Shown one piece after another: positions 10,501 to 17,715 of a stretch of 64,000 nucleotides of DNA. Source of the stretch: Neotamlana nanhaiensis (lineage in GTDB: Bacteria; Bacteroidota; Bacteroidia; Flavobacteriales; Flavobacteriaceae); the NCBI RefSeq assembly GCF_000943555.1, contig NZ_JTDV01000003.1, forward strand, positions 403,009 through 467,008, given 5' to 3'. The notes below the pieces were generated by a model, which worked only from the letters and a program-made list of their open reading frames with translations, made no database searches and was not told the origin of the DNA. The stretch's first letter is position 1; each line of letters opens with the position of its first letter. The position numbers were made by a program, and so were the translations under genes.

Positions 10501-11678
10501 ACGAAAACAACGAGGTTTTAATATTAAAAGGCGCAGCACAAGACGTTACAAAGCAAAAACTTAATGAAATAGAATTGCGGGAAAAAAATAGAATGTTAAG
10601 TTATTCTGAGAATTTGGCAACTATTGGGAATTGGACTTATGATGTTAATAATGATGATTTTACATGGTCTCAAGGGGTGCTAAATATTCTTGAAATAACA
10701 AGTCCTCCTAAATCTATTTCATTTTTTAATTATTATGTAGCAGAATTTGTTCATCCTCAAGATAAAGAAGAACTTATTAAAAGGTTTAATAGAATATTAA
10801 TAGATAAAGAGTTTGATAATGATATTGACCATAGAATAATAACCAAAACGGGTAAAATAAAAGATATTGTTATTGAAGGAGGTGTAGTTTTAAACAATAA
10901 TGGAGATATTGTAACAATAAAAGGCTCGTATCAAGATCTAACTAAACATTTACAGGAACAAAAACGTATGTTAAAAACAAATTTGAGGTTAGAAGTTTTA
11001 GCAAAACGTCTTATTAATCAAAATAAACAACTATCAGACTTTGCACAAATTACATCACATAATCTTAGAGCGCCGGTTAGTAATTTAAATTCGCTTTTAG
11101 ATTTATACCATACGAGTGAAACGAACACCGAAAAATCTCAACTATTTGATAAGTTTGAAAATGTCGTAGGGCATTTAACCACAACCTTAAATACCCTGGT
11201 TGAAGCTTTAAAAACTAAAAACGATGCTTCAAAAATTACGGAAATTAAGTTTAGTAATGTTTTGAAAAAAACACAAGAAACACTGGTGGCTCAAATACAC
11301 GAAAGTAAAGCTGTTATACATTCCGATTTTTCAGAAGTAAGTAAAATTTCATATAATAAATTTTATTTAGAGAGTATTTTACTTAATTTAGTAGAAAATG
11401 CCATAAAATATAGAGCAAAAAACCGCAAGCCAGAAATTTTTGTAAAAACAGAGTTAATTAATGGTAATATTAAATTAATGGTAAAAGATAATGGCTTAGG
11501 TATTAATTTACAACGGCATGGTGACAAATTATTTGGTTTAAATAAAGTGTTTCATAGGCACCCAGAAGCAAAAGGAGTAGGTTTATTTATGACTAAAGTG
11601 CAGGTAGAAACCATGGGAGGTAGTATATTTGCAACCAGTGAGGTAAATGAGGGCTCAACCTTTACTGTATTATTTTAA
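7503..11678 (+). CDS. Soluble multi-PAS sensor histidine kinase
   Basis: A 1391-residue kinase without signal peptide or membrane span, so it should sense cytoplasmic cues. I count nine PAS domains. The first four (about residues 10-500) diverge; number four (APDAMIIANVNGVIQIVN to AAIRDIT) is a classic PAS with PAC. The last five (about 510-1140) are tandem units of about 130 residues, each opening with a variant of NDMLNFAEDLAKIGNWQW and containing an FIHPDD-like segment. The C-terminus has the phospho-acceptor box (ITSHNLRAPVSNL), N box (LVENAIKYR), G1 (KDNGLGINL) and G2 (KGVGLFMTK). A response regulator starts 9 bases after the stop. The ligand or cofactor is unknown. Confidence 0.93.
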   Translation: MNQTANLVKNYHKLIVEQAPVSIAMLDTNMVYIAVSNKWCKDYKKEKEIIIGRSHYDVFPEIGDDWKEKHKACLNGAIDVCDEAPFVRRDGTVQWIYWDVRPWYNEDDSIGGLLMFTGDITDQYKLKKESDKVKKILDSTNKISKIGIWELDLATDNYTLNSVAKEILKLPDNYQPKGKDTFNFLSDNNKKRLEEAVKEVIVNKTPFDIELQVETYTGEVIWIRDIGQGEFFNDKCIRLYGCFQDVTHIKEENLKTQKQNEKLNEAQKIAKLGHFSIKIPSGQVVWSDNLYNIMGMSRGVEDISINTVINLTVEEDREKLNKHFEKTLAEKQFGEELVHRVLTPKGDLKYIRVLGEVVTNEDSSITEVIGTCQDITQQHVAELKFKGLLESAPDAMIIANVNGVIQIVNKEAVKLFGYEPHEIAGKPVEVLVPDRFLGHHKSLRDGYHKQPKHKQYLQNKDLFGKKKNGEVFPIQISLSPIQTEEGKLVSAAIRDITSQKKAEQEILDKNRMLNFTENLAKMGSWEYNLETNIIKWSNGMYKLLDFEETGFPITLKYYYSFIHPEYKEYVENEFVNIFKTKSYGDVKEYKIISNTGAIKILQSKGELIKNSNGRIISIKGTSLDVTKAREIAQEIEKKQEMLTFAEDLAKIGNWQWSAKTDVFYWSDGLYNLLELDKATVPKVIDADYYLKFVHPDDLEYVLLEINKLSKTKKKEKVIIYRVITAKGNTIIVEAKGKVVLDVNGNIELVKGTMQNVTKEKELELELTKKNDMLNFAEDLAVMGHWQWDVVDGTTKWSKTMYKIFGVDKSLKAITDNFYLKLIHPDDREYFKLHMEKVMRVKKFSGTLVYRILTNKGVVKTVHSKGKIWLNSIGDIIKINGTTQDVTKQKKLSEEITEKNDMLSFAENIALLGNWQWNVQTNSVVWSQGFNNIMEIDKPIDNPTFEYYFENFIHPDDKLRFAEYVQEVITKKYFDESIEVKVVTAKGKTKIISVIGEVIIDENNEVLILKGAAQDVTKQKLNEIELREKNRMLSYSENLATIGNWTYDVNNDDFTWSQGVLNILEITSPPKSISFFNYYVAEFVHPQDKEELIKRFNRILIDKEFDNDIDHRIITKTGKIKDIVIEGGVVLNNNGDIVTIKGSYQDLTKHLQEQKRMLKTNLRLEVLAKRLINQNKQLSDFAQITSHNLRAPVSNLNSLLDLYHTSETNTEKSQLFDKFENVVGHLTTTLNTLVEALKTKNDASKITEIKFSNVLKKTQETLVAQIHESKAVIHSDFSEVSKISYNKFYLESILLNLVENAIKYRAKNRKPEIFVKTELINGNIKLMVKDNGLGINLQRHGDKLFGLNKVFHRHPEAKGVGLFMTKVQVETMGGSIFATSEVNEGSTFTVLF

Positions 11679-11687
11679 AATATATAT

Positions 11688-12104
11688 ATGAATAGCAATT
11701 TAAATATTTGCATAGTTGATGACGATGAGGTGTATCAATTTACAGTAGCAAAAGCTTTAGAAACTATCAATTTTAACAAAAACATTTTAGCGTTTTATGA
11801 TGGTGAAGAAGCATTTAACTATTTAATAGAGAACCTCGATAATTCTAGCCAACTTCCTGATGTTATTCTTTTAGATATTAATATGCCTATAATGGATGGT
11901 TTTCAATTTATGGAGGAGTACGTAAAAATTAAACCCAAAGTAGGTAAACGTATTACCATTTATATGGTGTCTTCATCTGTAGATCCTTACGATTTAGAAA
12001 AAGCAAAAAGTATTAGCGACATATCCGATTATATTATTAAACCTATTAAACGTGGCGAACTTACAGCCATATTTAAAAAATTAAATGATAACGGGAATAT
12101 TTAA
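11688..12104 (+). CDS. Single-domain response regulator (Rcp1/CheY-like)
   Basis: A 138-residue receiver with no output domain. The acidic pocket is at IVDDDE near residue 10. The phospho-acceptor Asp is in VILLDINMP near residue 63, the switch Ser in YMVSSS, and the conserved Lys in YIIKPI. It follows the multi-PAS kinase by 9 bases and is almost certainly its partner. Receivers of this kind relay phosphate or act through protein contacts; no DNA-binding region is present. Confidence 0.93.
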   Translation: MNSNLNICIVDDDEVYQFTVAKALETINFNKNILAFYDGEEAFNYLIENLDNSSQLPDVILLDINMPIMDGFQFMEEYVKIKPKVGKRITIYMVSSSVDPYDLEKAKSISDISDYIIKPIKRGELTAIFKKLNDNGNI

Positions 12105-12201
12105 TGGTTACAATCTTTTTGGTTTTATGATTTTTATCACAAAATAAAAGTTGTTAAAGCGTTATATTTACAATATGCAAACCATGTAAACTATAACAAA
12201 T

Positions 12202-12501
12202 ATGACAGTAAATATTCAGTACGTAGGGCTAGATACTAGCGAAACCTTATCAAATTTCACAACAGATAAGCTATTAAATTTATCGAATAAATACGAGTTT
12301 TTAATAAGTGCCGAGGTGCATTTTAAACAAGACGAAAAAGATTTTAATAAAGGTAAAATTTGCAATATAGAATTGAGTTTACCGGGACCGCGACTTTTTG
12401 CTACATCTAACACACATAATTTTGAGGTTTCAATTAGGGAAACTATTAGCGAATTAGAGCGCCAAATAAAAAAAAGAAAACATATTTTTAACGTGCACTA
12501 G
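12202..12501 (+). CDS. hpf: Ribosome hibernation-promoting factor, short HPF/RaiA family
   Basis: A 99-residue protein of the sigma-54 modulation/S30EA family, which binds the 30S subunit and silences ribosomes in slow growth. VNIQYVGLDTSETLSNFTTD matches the first strand and helix. ICNIELSLPGP and the basic tail ERQIKKRKHIFNVH also fit. It has the short form without the dimerising C-terminal domain. It converges on rlmH and their stop codons share the palindrome CTAG at 12498-12501, so no terminator fits between them. Confidence 0.9.
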   Translation: MTVNIQYVGLDTSETLSNFTTDKLLNLSNKYEFLISAEVHFKQDEKDFNKGKICNIELSLPGPRLFATSNTHNFEVSIRETISELERQIKKRKHIFNVH

Positions 12502-12971
12502 CGATGGTGGTAGGGTTCGTTACGTAAAATAGTGAATCCCCTATATAATTGTTCAATAAAAAATAAGCGAATCATTTGGTGGGAAAATGTCATTTTAGAT
12601 AGTGATATTTTCCCATTTGCTTTTTTATAAACATCTTCAGAAAACCCATAAGGACCTCCAATAACAAAAACAAGTTGCTTTATACCCGAATTCATATGTT
12701 TTTGTAAGTAATTGGCAAAATTTACAGAATCAAATTGTTTGCCGTTTTCATCAAGTAAAATTAAAACGTCTGTATTGTTAATTTTATTCAAAATGAGTTC
12801 ACCTTCCTTTTGTTTTTGTTGTGTTTCACTTAAATTTTTTACGTTTTTTATATCTGGAATAATTTCAAAATTAAATTTTACATAAAACCCCAATCGCTTT
12901 TCATATTCTGCAATTAAAGAAAGTAAGGGTTTGCTGTCGGTTTTTCCAATGGCAAGAAGCGTAATCGTCAT
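12498..12971 (-). CDS. rlmH: 23S rRNA (pseudouridine1915-N3)-methyltransferase
   Basis: A 157-residue SPOUT methyltransferase that methylates pseudouridine 1915 in helix 69 of 23S rRNA. The diagnostic C-terminal half is present: FVIGGPYGFSEDVYKKANGK, the SAM-binding loop, then SHQMIRLFFIEQLYRGFTI and the terminal NEPYHHR. Length is that of the family. Its stop overlaps that of hpf; both genes act on the ribosome but are read toward each other. Confidence 0.97.
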   Translation of the reverse strand: MTITLLAIGKTDSKPLLSLIAEYEKRLGFYVKFNFEIIPDIKNVKNLSETQQKQKEGELILNKINNTDVLILLDENGKQFDSVNFANYLQKHMNSGIKQLVFVIGGPYGFSEDVYKKANGKISLSKMTFSHQMIRLFFIEQLYRGFTILRNEPYHHR

Positions 12972-13071
12972 AAATGTAAAAGTTATAGTACGAAATTATG
13001 AATAATGAATTTAAATTCCACATTAATACCAAATTCATAAAAGTAAAATTTAATAAAGTCGCGCAATTTTT

Positions 13072-13079
13072 TATTTTTG
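13072..13079 (+). promoter_or_regulatory. Bacteroidota -7 promoter box for nadC
   Basis: TATTTTTG fits the Bacteroidota TAnnTTTG consensus and ends 21 bases before the nadC ATG at 13101. A TTG (13077) inside this box would give a longer reading frame, so the ATG is the more credible start. No clear -33 TTG is visible. Confidence 0.6.
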
Positions 13080-13100
13080 TTCAAAACTAACTACAAAAAC

Positions 13101-13961
13101 ATGATTACACAAGAGCAGTTCGATACAGAAGTTAAAATGATAATTGCTAATGCCATTAGAGAAGATGTTGGCGATGGCGATCATAGTTCTTTAGCCTGTA
13201 TACCAGAGAATGCCCGCGGACGTGCAAAACTATTAGTAAAAGATAAAGGTATTATTGGCGGTGTAAATTTTGCCAAAAAAGTATTTGCTTATGTTGATAA
13301 AAATTTGCGTCTTGATGTAAAAATTGAAGATGGTACCGAAGTATCATTTGGTGATGTTGTTATGTATGTTGAAGGACCTTCGCAATCTATTTTAAAAGCC
13401 GAACGTACCGTTTTAAATGCCATGCAACGTATGAGTGCTATAGCTACTAAAACAAAAATGTTTGTCGATTTAATTGAAGGTACTGGCACAAAAATTTTAG
13501 ATACTCGTAAAACAACACCAGGTATTCGCGTGTTAGAAAAATGGGCTGTAAAAATTGGTGGTGGCGAAAACCATAGGTTTGCACTATACGATATGATTAT
13601 GCTTAAAGATAATCATATTGATTTTGCAGGAGGTATTACCAAAGCCATCGAAATGACTAAAAATTACCTAAAAGAAACGGGTAAAGACCTGCAAATAATG
13701 GTTGAGGCTAGAAACTTAACCGAAGTTGAAGAAATTTTACAAAATGATGGTATTTATCGTATTATGCTCGATAATTTCGACTACGAAGATACTCGTAAAG
13801 CCGTAAAGTTAATTGGTAATAAATGCTTAACAGAATCGTCTGGAAACATTAATGAAGCTACTATTAGGTTTTATGCCGAGTGCGGTGTAAACTACATTTC
13901 TAGTGGAGCATTAACGCATTCGGTTTACAATATGGATTTAAGCCTAAAAGCGGTAAAATAG
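13101..13961 (+). CDS. nadC: Nicotinate-nucleotide pyrophosphorylase (quinolinate phosphoribosyltransferase)
   Basis: A 286-residue enzyme that turns quinolinate and PRPP into nicotinate mononucleotide, CO2 and pyrophosphate in de novo NAD synthesis. Landmarks: EDVGDGDHSSLACIP near the N-terminus, ERTVLNAMQRMSAIATKT, ILDTRKTTPGIRVLEKWAV (PRPP/quinolinate Arg and Lys), ALYDMIMLKDNHIDFAGG and the late ESSGNINEATI barrel strand. The frame is open to a TTG at 13077, but that codon lies in the promoter box, so ATG at 13101 was chosen. No nadA or nadB is nearby. Confidence 0.96.
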   Translation: MITQEQFDTEVKMIIANAIREDVGDGDHSSLACIPENARGRAKLLVKDKGIIGGVNFAKKVFAYVDKNLRLDVKIEDGTEVSFGDVVMYVEGPSQSILKAERTVLNAMQRMSAIATKTKMFVDLIEGTGTKILDTRKTTPGIRVLEKWAVKIGGGENHRFALYDMIMLKDNHIDFAGGITKAIEMTKNYLKETGKDLQIMVEARNLTEVEEILQNDGIYRIMLDNFDYEDTRKAVKLIGNKCLTESSGNINEATIRFYAECGVNYISSGALTHSVYNMDLSLKAVK

Positions 13962-14025
13962 CATTTGGTAAAAATTAGGTTTGTTTGTTTTTTTTTTTTG
14001 AAGGTGCTTCAACGTATACTTTTAT

Positions 14026-14033
14026 TAACTTTG
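14026..14033 (+). promoter_or_regulatory. Bacteroidota -7 promoter box for the YihY gene
   Basis: TAACTTTG fits TAnnTTTG and ends 23 bases before the ATG at 14057. A TTG lies at 13998-14000, 25 bases upstream of the box, a little far for the usual -33 spacing. Confidence 0.5.
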
Positions 14034-14056
14034 TAATAAATTAATGCGACGTATAA

Positions 14057-14998
14057 ATGAGTAAACCTATTGAAGACAAATTAAATAAAATACCAATTAT
14101 AAATGTCTTAGTTAGGTTTTTAAAAAAAATTAAATTGCCAGGACTAGTTGGCCTTTCATTTTACGATTTAATAGAACTTTACATTACAGGCATTGTAAAA
14201 GGAGCTTTAACAACACGTGCAAGTGCCATAGCCTTTAGCTTTTTTACGGCTTTGTTTCCGTTTTTATTGTTTGTACTCATTATTATTCCGTATATACCAA
14301 TAGACGATTTTAAAATAGAATTTTTACGTTTTTTAGAATCGTTTTTACCACCAACAACATCCGATTTTTTCTTTACTAATATTTTCGAGAATATCGATAA
14401 TTCGCAACGCGGCGGTTTATTATCATCAGTTTTTGTGTTGTCGTTGTTATTAATGGCAAACGGGGTAAATGCCGTGTTTTCGGGTTTTGAAAATTCGTAT
14501 CACGAACAGTTAACCCGTAACGTATTTAGGCAGTACATGTATGCCTTAGGCATTGCTTTAATTTTGGCTTTTTTACTTATTTTAACCATTGCCGTTTTAG
14601 GATATTTTCAAATTTATATCGTACAAGGTTTGGTCGATGCCTTAAAAGAAAGTAGACTAGAGGTAGACGTAAATGGCGTGTTTTGGGCCAACGTTGTAAA
14701 ATACACTTTCTTTGTTTTAATGGTTTATATAGCAACATCTACTTTGTATTATTTTGGAACACACGAGGGCAAACAATCAAAATTTTTCTCGGTAGGAGCC
14801 TTATTTACCACCGTTTTAATAATGCTTACTTCTTTTTTATTTGGAGTTTATATCGAAAATTTTAGTCAGTACAATAAACTTTACGGATCTATTGGGGCAT
14901 TATTAATTTTACTTTTCTATTTGTGGTTAAATGCTAATATTTTATTACTTGGCTACGAACTTAATGCGTCGTTAAATAAGTTAAAGAAGACGTCCTAA
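14057..14998 (+). CDS. YihY/BrkB family inner-membrane protein
   Basis: A 313-residue integral membrane protein of the YihY/virulence factor BrkB family, whose function is not established. About six hydrophobic spans are visible, starting with AIAFSFFTALFPFLLFVLII and ending with GALLILLFYLWLNANILLLG, which is the family signature near the C-terminus. The last 60 residues or so are repeated about 1 kb downstream as a broken copy (15998-16181) with a different tail. The last residues of this copy, NKLKKTS, may therefore be acquired or recombined sequence. Confidence 0.93.
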   Translation: MSKPIEDKLNKIPIINVLVRFLKKIKLPGLVGLSFYDLIELYITGIVKGALTTRASAIAFSFFTALFPFLLFVLIIIPYIPIDDFKIEFLRFLESFLPPTTSDFFFTNIFENIDNSQRGGLLSSVFVLSLLLMANGVNAVFSGFENSYHEQLTRNVFRQYMYALGIALILAFLLILTIAVLGYFQIYIVQGLVDALKESRLEVDVNGVFWANVVKYTFFVLMVYIATSTLYYFGTHEGKQSKFFSVGALFTTVLIMLTSFLFGVYIENFSQYNKLYGSIGALLILLFYLWLNANILLLGYELNASLNKLKKTS

Positions 14999-15450
14999 TT
15001 AGGTTTCTTTAAAATTTATAAATAAGAAAGATTAATAGGTTACCTAAAAATCACAACTTAGTTTTAAAAGCATGGAGCAACTTTTTGATTTTACATGTTC
15101 TTTTATGTTTTTTAGTCTATAAAATGTAAGATAAACTCGTTAATATGACATTACGCGTAAAAGTAAATATTTATATTTATCATGCTATTAATTAACCATT
15201 TAAGTTAGTCAGGATTTAAAAAAAAATGAAAGTTGAACTTATTTTTTAAGTTATTCTATTTACAGAGCTAAATTCATTTTATTTTATGAAACACACTTTA
15301 AAAAACTGAAAAATATAGATACATAATTTTATTAAAAGGATTAAATGAAATCCAATTTGATGTTGTCATATATTTTATGAAATTTAGTGTTATTTTGAAT
15401 TGATAAGAGTGCAGTAATTGATAGTTTTTAGTGATTAATTTATATTAAAA
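14999..15450 (+). other. AT-rich stretch without a recognisable gene
   Basis: About 450 bases between the YihY gene and the small lipoprotein gene. Stops are frequent in all frames and I see no tRNA, clear hairpin or TAnnTTTG box. It is the left part of an interval bounded by the intact yihY 3' end and its broken copy, so it may be inserted DNA. Confidence 0.5.
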
Positions 15451-15717
15451 ATGAAAAACATGAGAAAAAAAATTACGTTATCAATTGTTGTAGTAGCTAT
15501 GCTAGTTTTTACTAATTGTTCTGAAGTCGAAGAAGCAAAAGACACCTTAGATGGCTTAAGTTGTTTAAATAAATTAGCAAGGTTAAGCGATAATGACGAT
15601 GATTATACTTGCGAGGAATTAATAAGGGAACTTAATAAACTTAAAGGTTCTTGTTCTTCTATTTCAGAAGATATTCAAGATTATATAGATGCTTTTGAAA
15701 GTAGCTGTGAAGATTAA
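15451..15717 (+). CDS. Small putative lipoprotein, unknown function
   Basis: An 88-residue product. LSIVVVAMLVFTNC is a lipoprotein signal with the lipidated Cys at about residue 23, followed by an acidic stretch (SEVEEAKDTLDG). The mature part is about 65 residues, helical in character, with further Cys in LSCLNK, YTCEEL, GSCSS and SSCED that could form disulfides. I recognise no family. An ATG four codons further in would also work. It lies alone between non-coding stretches, inside the interval bounded by the two yihY 3' ends. The lipoprotein signal and a terminator downstream favour a real gene. Confidence 0.6.
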   Translation: MKNMRKKITLSIVVVAMLVFTNCSEVEEAKDTLDGLSCLNKLARLSDNDDDYTCEELIRELNKLKGSCSSISEDIQDYIDAFESSCED

Positions 15718-15952
15718 TTTAAAAGCGGCCTTTATAAAACTATTTTTCTTTTCCACAGCTTTAATATGTTAAGGTAGAACAGTCAATTCTAAAGGTTCTA
15801 AATACCTAAAGAAATGTTCAGGTTAATAATTCTTTAATATGTATTAACTTTAGCATTTTTTAAGTGTTGTTTTTTTGCTTAATAGCAATAATGCTGTTGT
15901 TTATTTAAGCTGATTAATTGAATAAATTTTAAATTGATATATTTTATGATTT

Positions 15953-15985
15953 AAGACTGCATAAGAATGGCAGTCTTTTTTCTTT
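15953..15985 (+). terminator. Rho-independent terminator
   Basis: AAGACTGC and GCAGTCTT form an 8-bp stem with a 9-base loop, followed by TTTTTCTTT. It lies about 240 bases after the small lipoprotein gene and just before the yihY remnant. Confidence 0.75.
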
Positions 15986-15997
15986 AAAATATTTTAG

Positions 15998-16181
15998 GTT
16001 TTATAGGGAGTTTATATCGAAAAATTAAAGTCAGTATAACAAACTTTACGGTTCTATAGGAGCATTATTGATTTTGTTATTTTATTTATGGTTGAATGCC
16101 AATATTTTACTGCTTGGTTATGAGCTTAACGCCTCACTTCATTTTTTAAGAAAATATCCTAAAGAAGATTCGGGTATTTAG
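15998..16181 (+). pseudogene. Frameshifted remnant of the 3' end of a yihY-like gene
   Basis: The DNA from about 15998 matches the last part of the intact YihY gene (about 14837-14985). It begins GGAGTTTATATCGAAAA, continues through the same coding stretch and reads IGALLILLFYLWLNANILLL and GYELNAS. One extra base near 16024 breaks the frame and an upstream in-frame TAG is present. The tail differs from the intact copy: LHFLRKYPKEDSGI and stop, versus LNKLKKTS. It is therefore a dead fragment, either of a tandem paralogue or of the original gene end displaced by an insertion. Confidence 0.8.
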
Positions 16182-16317
16182 GATAATTCTTATGGTTTTT
16201 CCATCACTCTTTAGCTAAAAAAAATACATTTCATCGGTTGTAGTTGTTAGCAAATTTCCTTTTATCTATTTTCATTAATCATTTAGATTAGCTATTAACC
16301 TTAACAACCAATTATTT

Positions 16318-16749
16318 ATGCGTAATCCCTCAACCAAAAGTCCTATTCTGATATTAGTTTTAGCATTTTTATTTTTCCTTCCAGCAAATACTTTTTCTCA
16401 AGAGAACAGATTACAACCTCCAAGACGAGAATCGAAAATTAAAAGTACCGATCACTTTGTAGAAAAAACCTTTAGCCTATATAACAAGGTTTTTGTTTAT
16501 GATAGTCTTACAAGAGCTGGAGTTGAAATTCCTGTCGAGCTTGAGGATGAATTGATGGAAAGGGCTGAACAAGATATTGATAGCCTATGGGATGTTGTGC
16601 CCGATATTGTTGATGATATAGCTGATGCTTCATTTATGAAACAAGCCAAAGCAACCTTAAACTTAAACAGGGCGAAAAAAGCGCTGAAGTTTTGTGGTGA
16701 TTATGTAAAAACATCCATTTTAGGAACAAAAGAAGAAGAGGAAGATTAA
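16318..16749 (+). CDS. Secreted protein of unknown function
   Basis: A 143-residue product. ILILVLAFLFFLPANTFSQ is a standard signal peptide cleaved near residue 27. The mature part is charged and mostly helical (VEKTFSLYNKVFVYDSLTRA, then LEDELMERAEQDIDSLWDVV) and ends in an acidic EEEED tail. No known domain is recognised. The next gene begins 13 bases after the stop in the same direction and is also secreted, so they probably form a two-gene operon. Confidence 0.7.
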   Translation: MRNPSTKSPILILVLAFLFFLPANTFSQENRLQPPRRESKIKSTDHFVEKTFSLYNKVFVYDSLTRAGVEIPVELEDELMERAEQDIDSLWDVVPDIVDDIADASFMKQAKATLNLNRAKKALKFCGDYVKTSILGTKEEEED

Positions 16750-16762
16750 AAAAGAATATGAA

Positions 16763-17668
16763 ATGAAAGACTCTAAAATAATAATTAAGCCTTTATTTTC
16801 AATTACAATCTTGTTTATTTCCTTTGTTGTCAATTCTCAAGATTATGCTGAAAATTTTAAAGGTGATATCTGTCAATGCATGCAAGAAAAGGGTGTAAAC
16901 CTTAAAACAATTGACAATGTTTATGAAGATTGTTTTAATGCCAGTTTAGTATCGTATGCCAGTTTGATTGACTCTGAGTTTAATGATGAAAATGTAACCG
17001 TTAAATTTTCCAAGGGGCAAGTAAAAAGAAGGGAATTAAAGGCGCAATTTAAATATGAACTAATCTATAACTGCGATATTTATTTTAGTACAATTAATAG
17101 AGGTATTGAATTGGTGAAGGAAAAAGCGAGACTAACTTCCGATGCTTCCCAACTACAAAAACAAAATGAATATGTTGCTATGCACCCCTCATACATTTCT
17201 TATTTTCAGCGTGCTCAACTACACTATAGATTGGATGATTTAGAAAACGCAAAAAAAGATTTATTTAAAAGCATCGAGTTGGATTATTCAGGTAAAAATG
17301 ACAAAGGAGCTCGCGATCAAAAATTACTTTTAGCTCAGATATATGAAGACCAAAAGCAGTTTAATAAGGCTATAGAGATTTACGATAAGCTATTTTTAAA
17401 TGTTTATGATCACAAAGTTGGTCTTCTAAAAGCTATTGCGGTAAAAAAAAGCGGTGGAAAATATATTCCTTTTTCATCTGAGACTAATAAAAATTCTGTT
17501 GCAACTGAGACTGAAAACGACCAAACCTCCGCAGTTAGTAGAAGGGTAAACAATGCTTCAAGCAAAAATGTAACATTACCCGAACAATCATCTGCAAAAG
17601 TCAGGGAAAAATCTAAAGATTCAGTGTCTAAAAAGAAATTGCGTTCTCTTTTTAAGTTAGATGATTAG
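16763..17668 (+). CDS. Secreted TPR-type protein of unknown role
   Basis: A 301-residue protein with a signal peptide (about residues 1-26, ending FVVNSQ). Two Cys in DICQCMQEKG and one in YEDCFNA are near the mature N-terminus. Residues about 135-235 look like two tetratricopeptide repeats (YFQRAQLHYRLDDLENAKKD, then LLLAQIYEDQKQFNKAIEIY). The C-terminus is a low-complexity Ser/Thr/Lys-rich tail. TPR proteins mediate protein contacts; the partner is unknown. It follows another secreted protein by 13 bases. Confidence 0.7.
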   Translation: MKDSKIIIKPLFSITILFISFVVNSQDYAENFKGDICQCMQEKGVNLKTIDNVYEDCFNASLVSYASLIDSEFNDENVTVKFSKGQVKRRELKAQFKYELIYNCDIYFSTINRGIELVKEKARLTSDASQLQKQNEYVAMHPSYISYFQRAQLHYRLDDLENAKKDLFKSIELDYSGKNDKGARDQKLLLAQIYEDQKQFNKAIEIYDKLFLNVYDHKVGLLKAIAVKKSGGKYIPFSSETNKNSVATETENDQTSAVSRRVNNASSKNVTLPEQSSAKVREKSKDSVSKKKLRSLFKLDD

Positions 17669-17704
17669 TGTCATAATAAAATAGGTTTTTATTATAAACA
17701 CTAT

Positions 17705-17712
17705 TACCTTTG
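17705..17712 (+). promoter_or_regulatory. Candidate -7 promoter box abutting the priA start codon
   Basis: TACCTTTG fits TAnnTTTG and ends only three bases before the priA ATG at 17716. If used, transcription would begin at or just inside the start codon, giving a leaderless message. Confidence 0.45.
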
Positions 17713-17715
17713 GGT

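Noticed and set aside
12105..12201. Promoter box TATATTTA before hpf
   Set aside because: It lacks the final G of TAnnTTTG and no -33 TTG is correctly placed, so it was not listed as a feature.
13077..13100. Longer NadC from TTG 13077
   Set aside because: The TTG lies inside a TATTTTTG promoter box and the added residues are not family-like.
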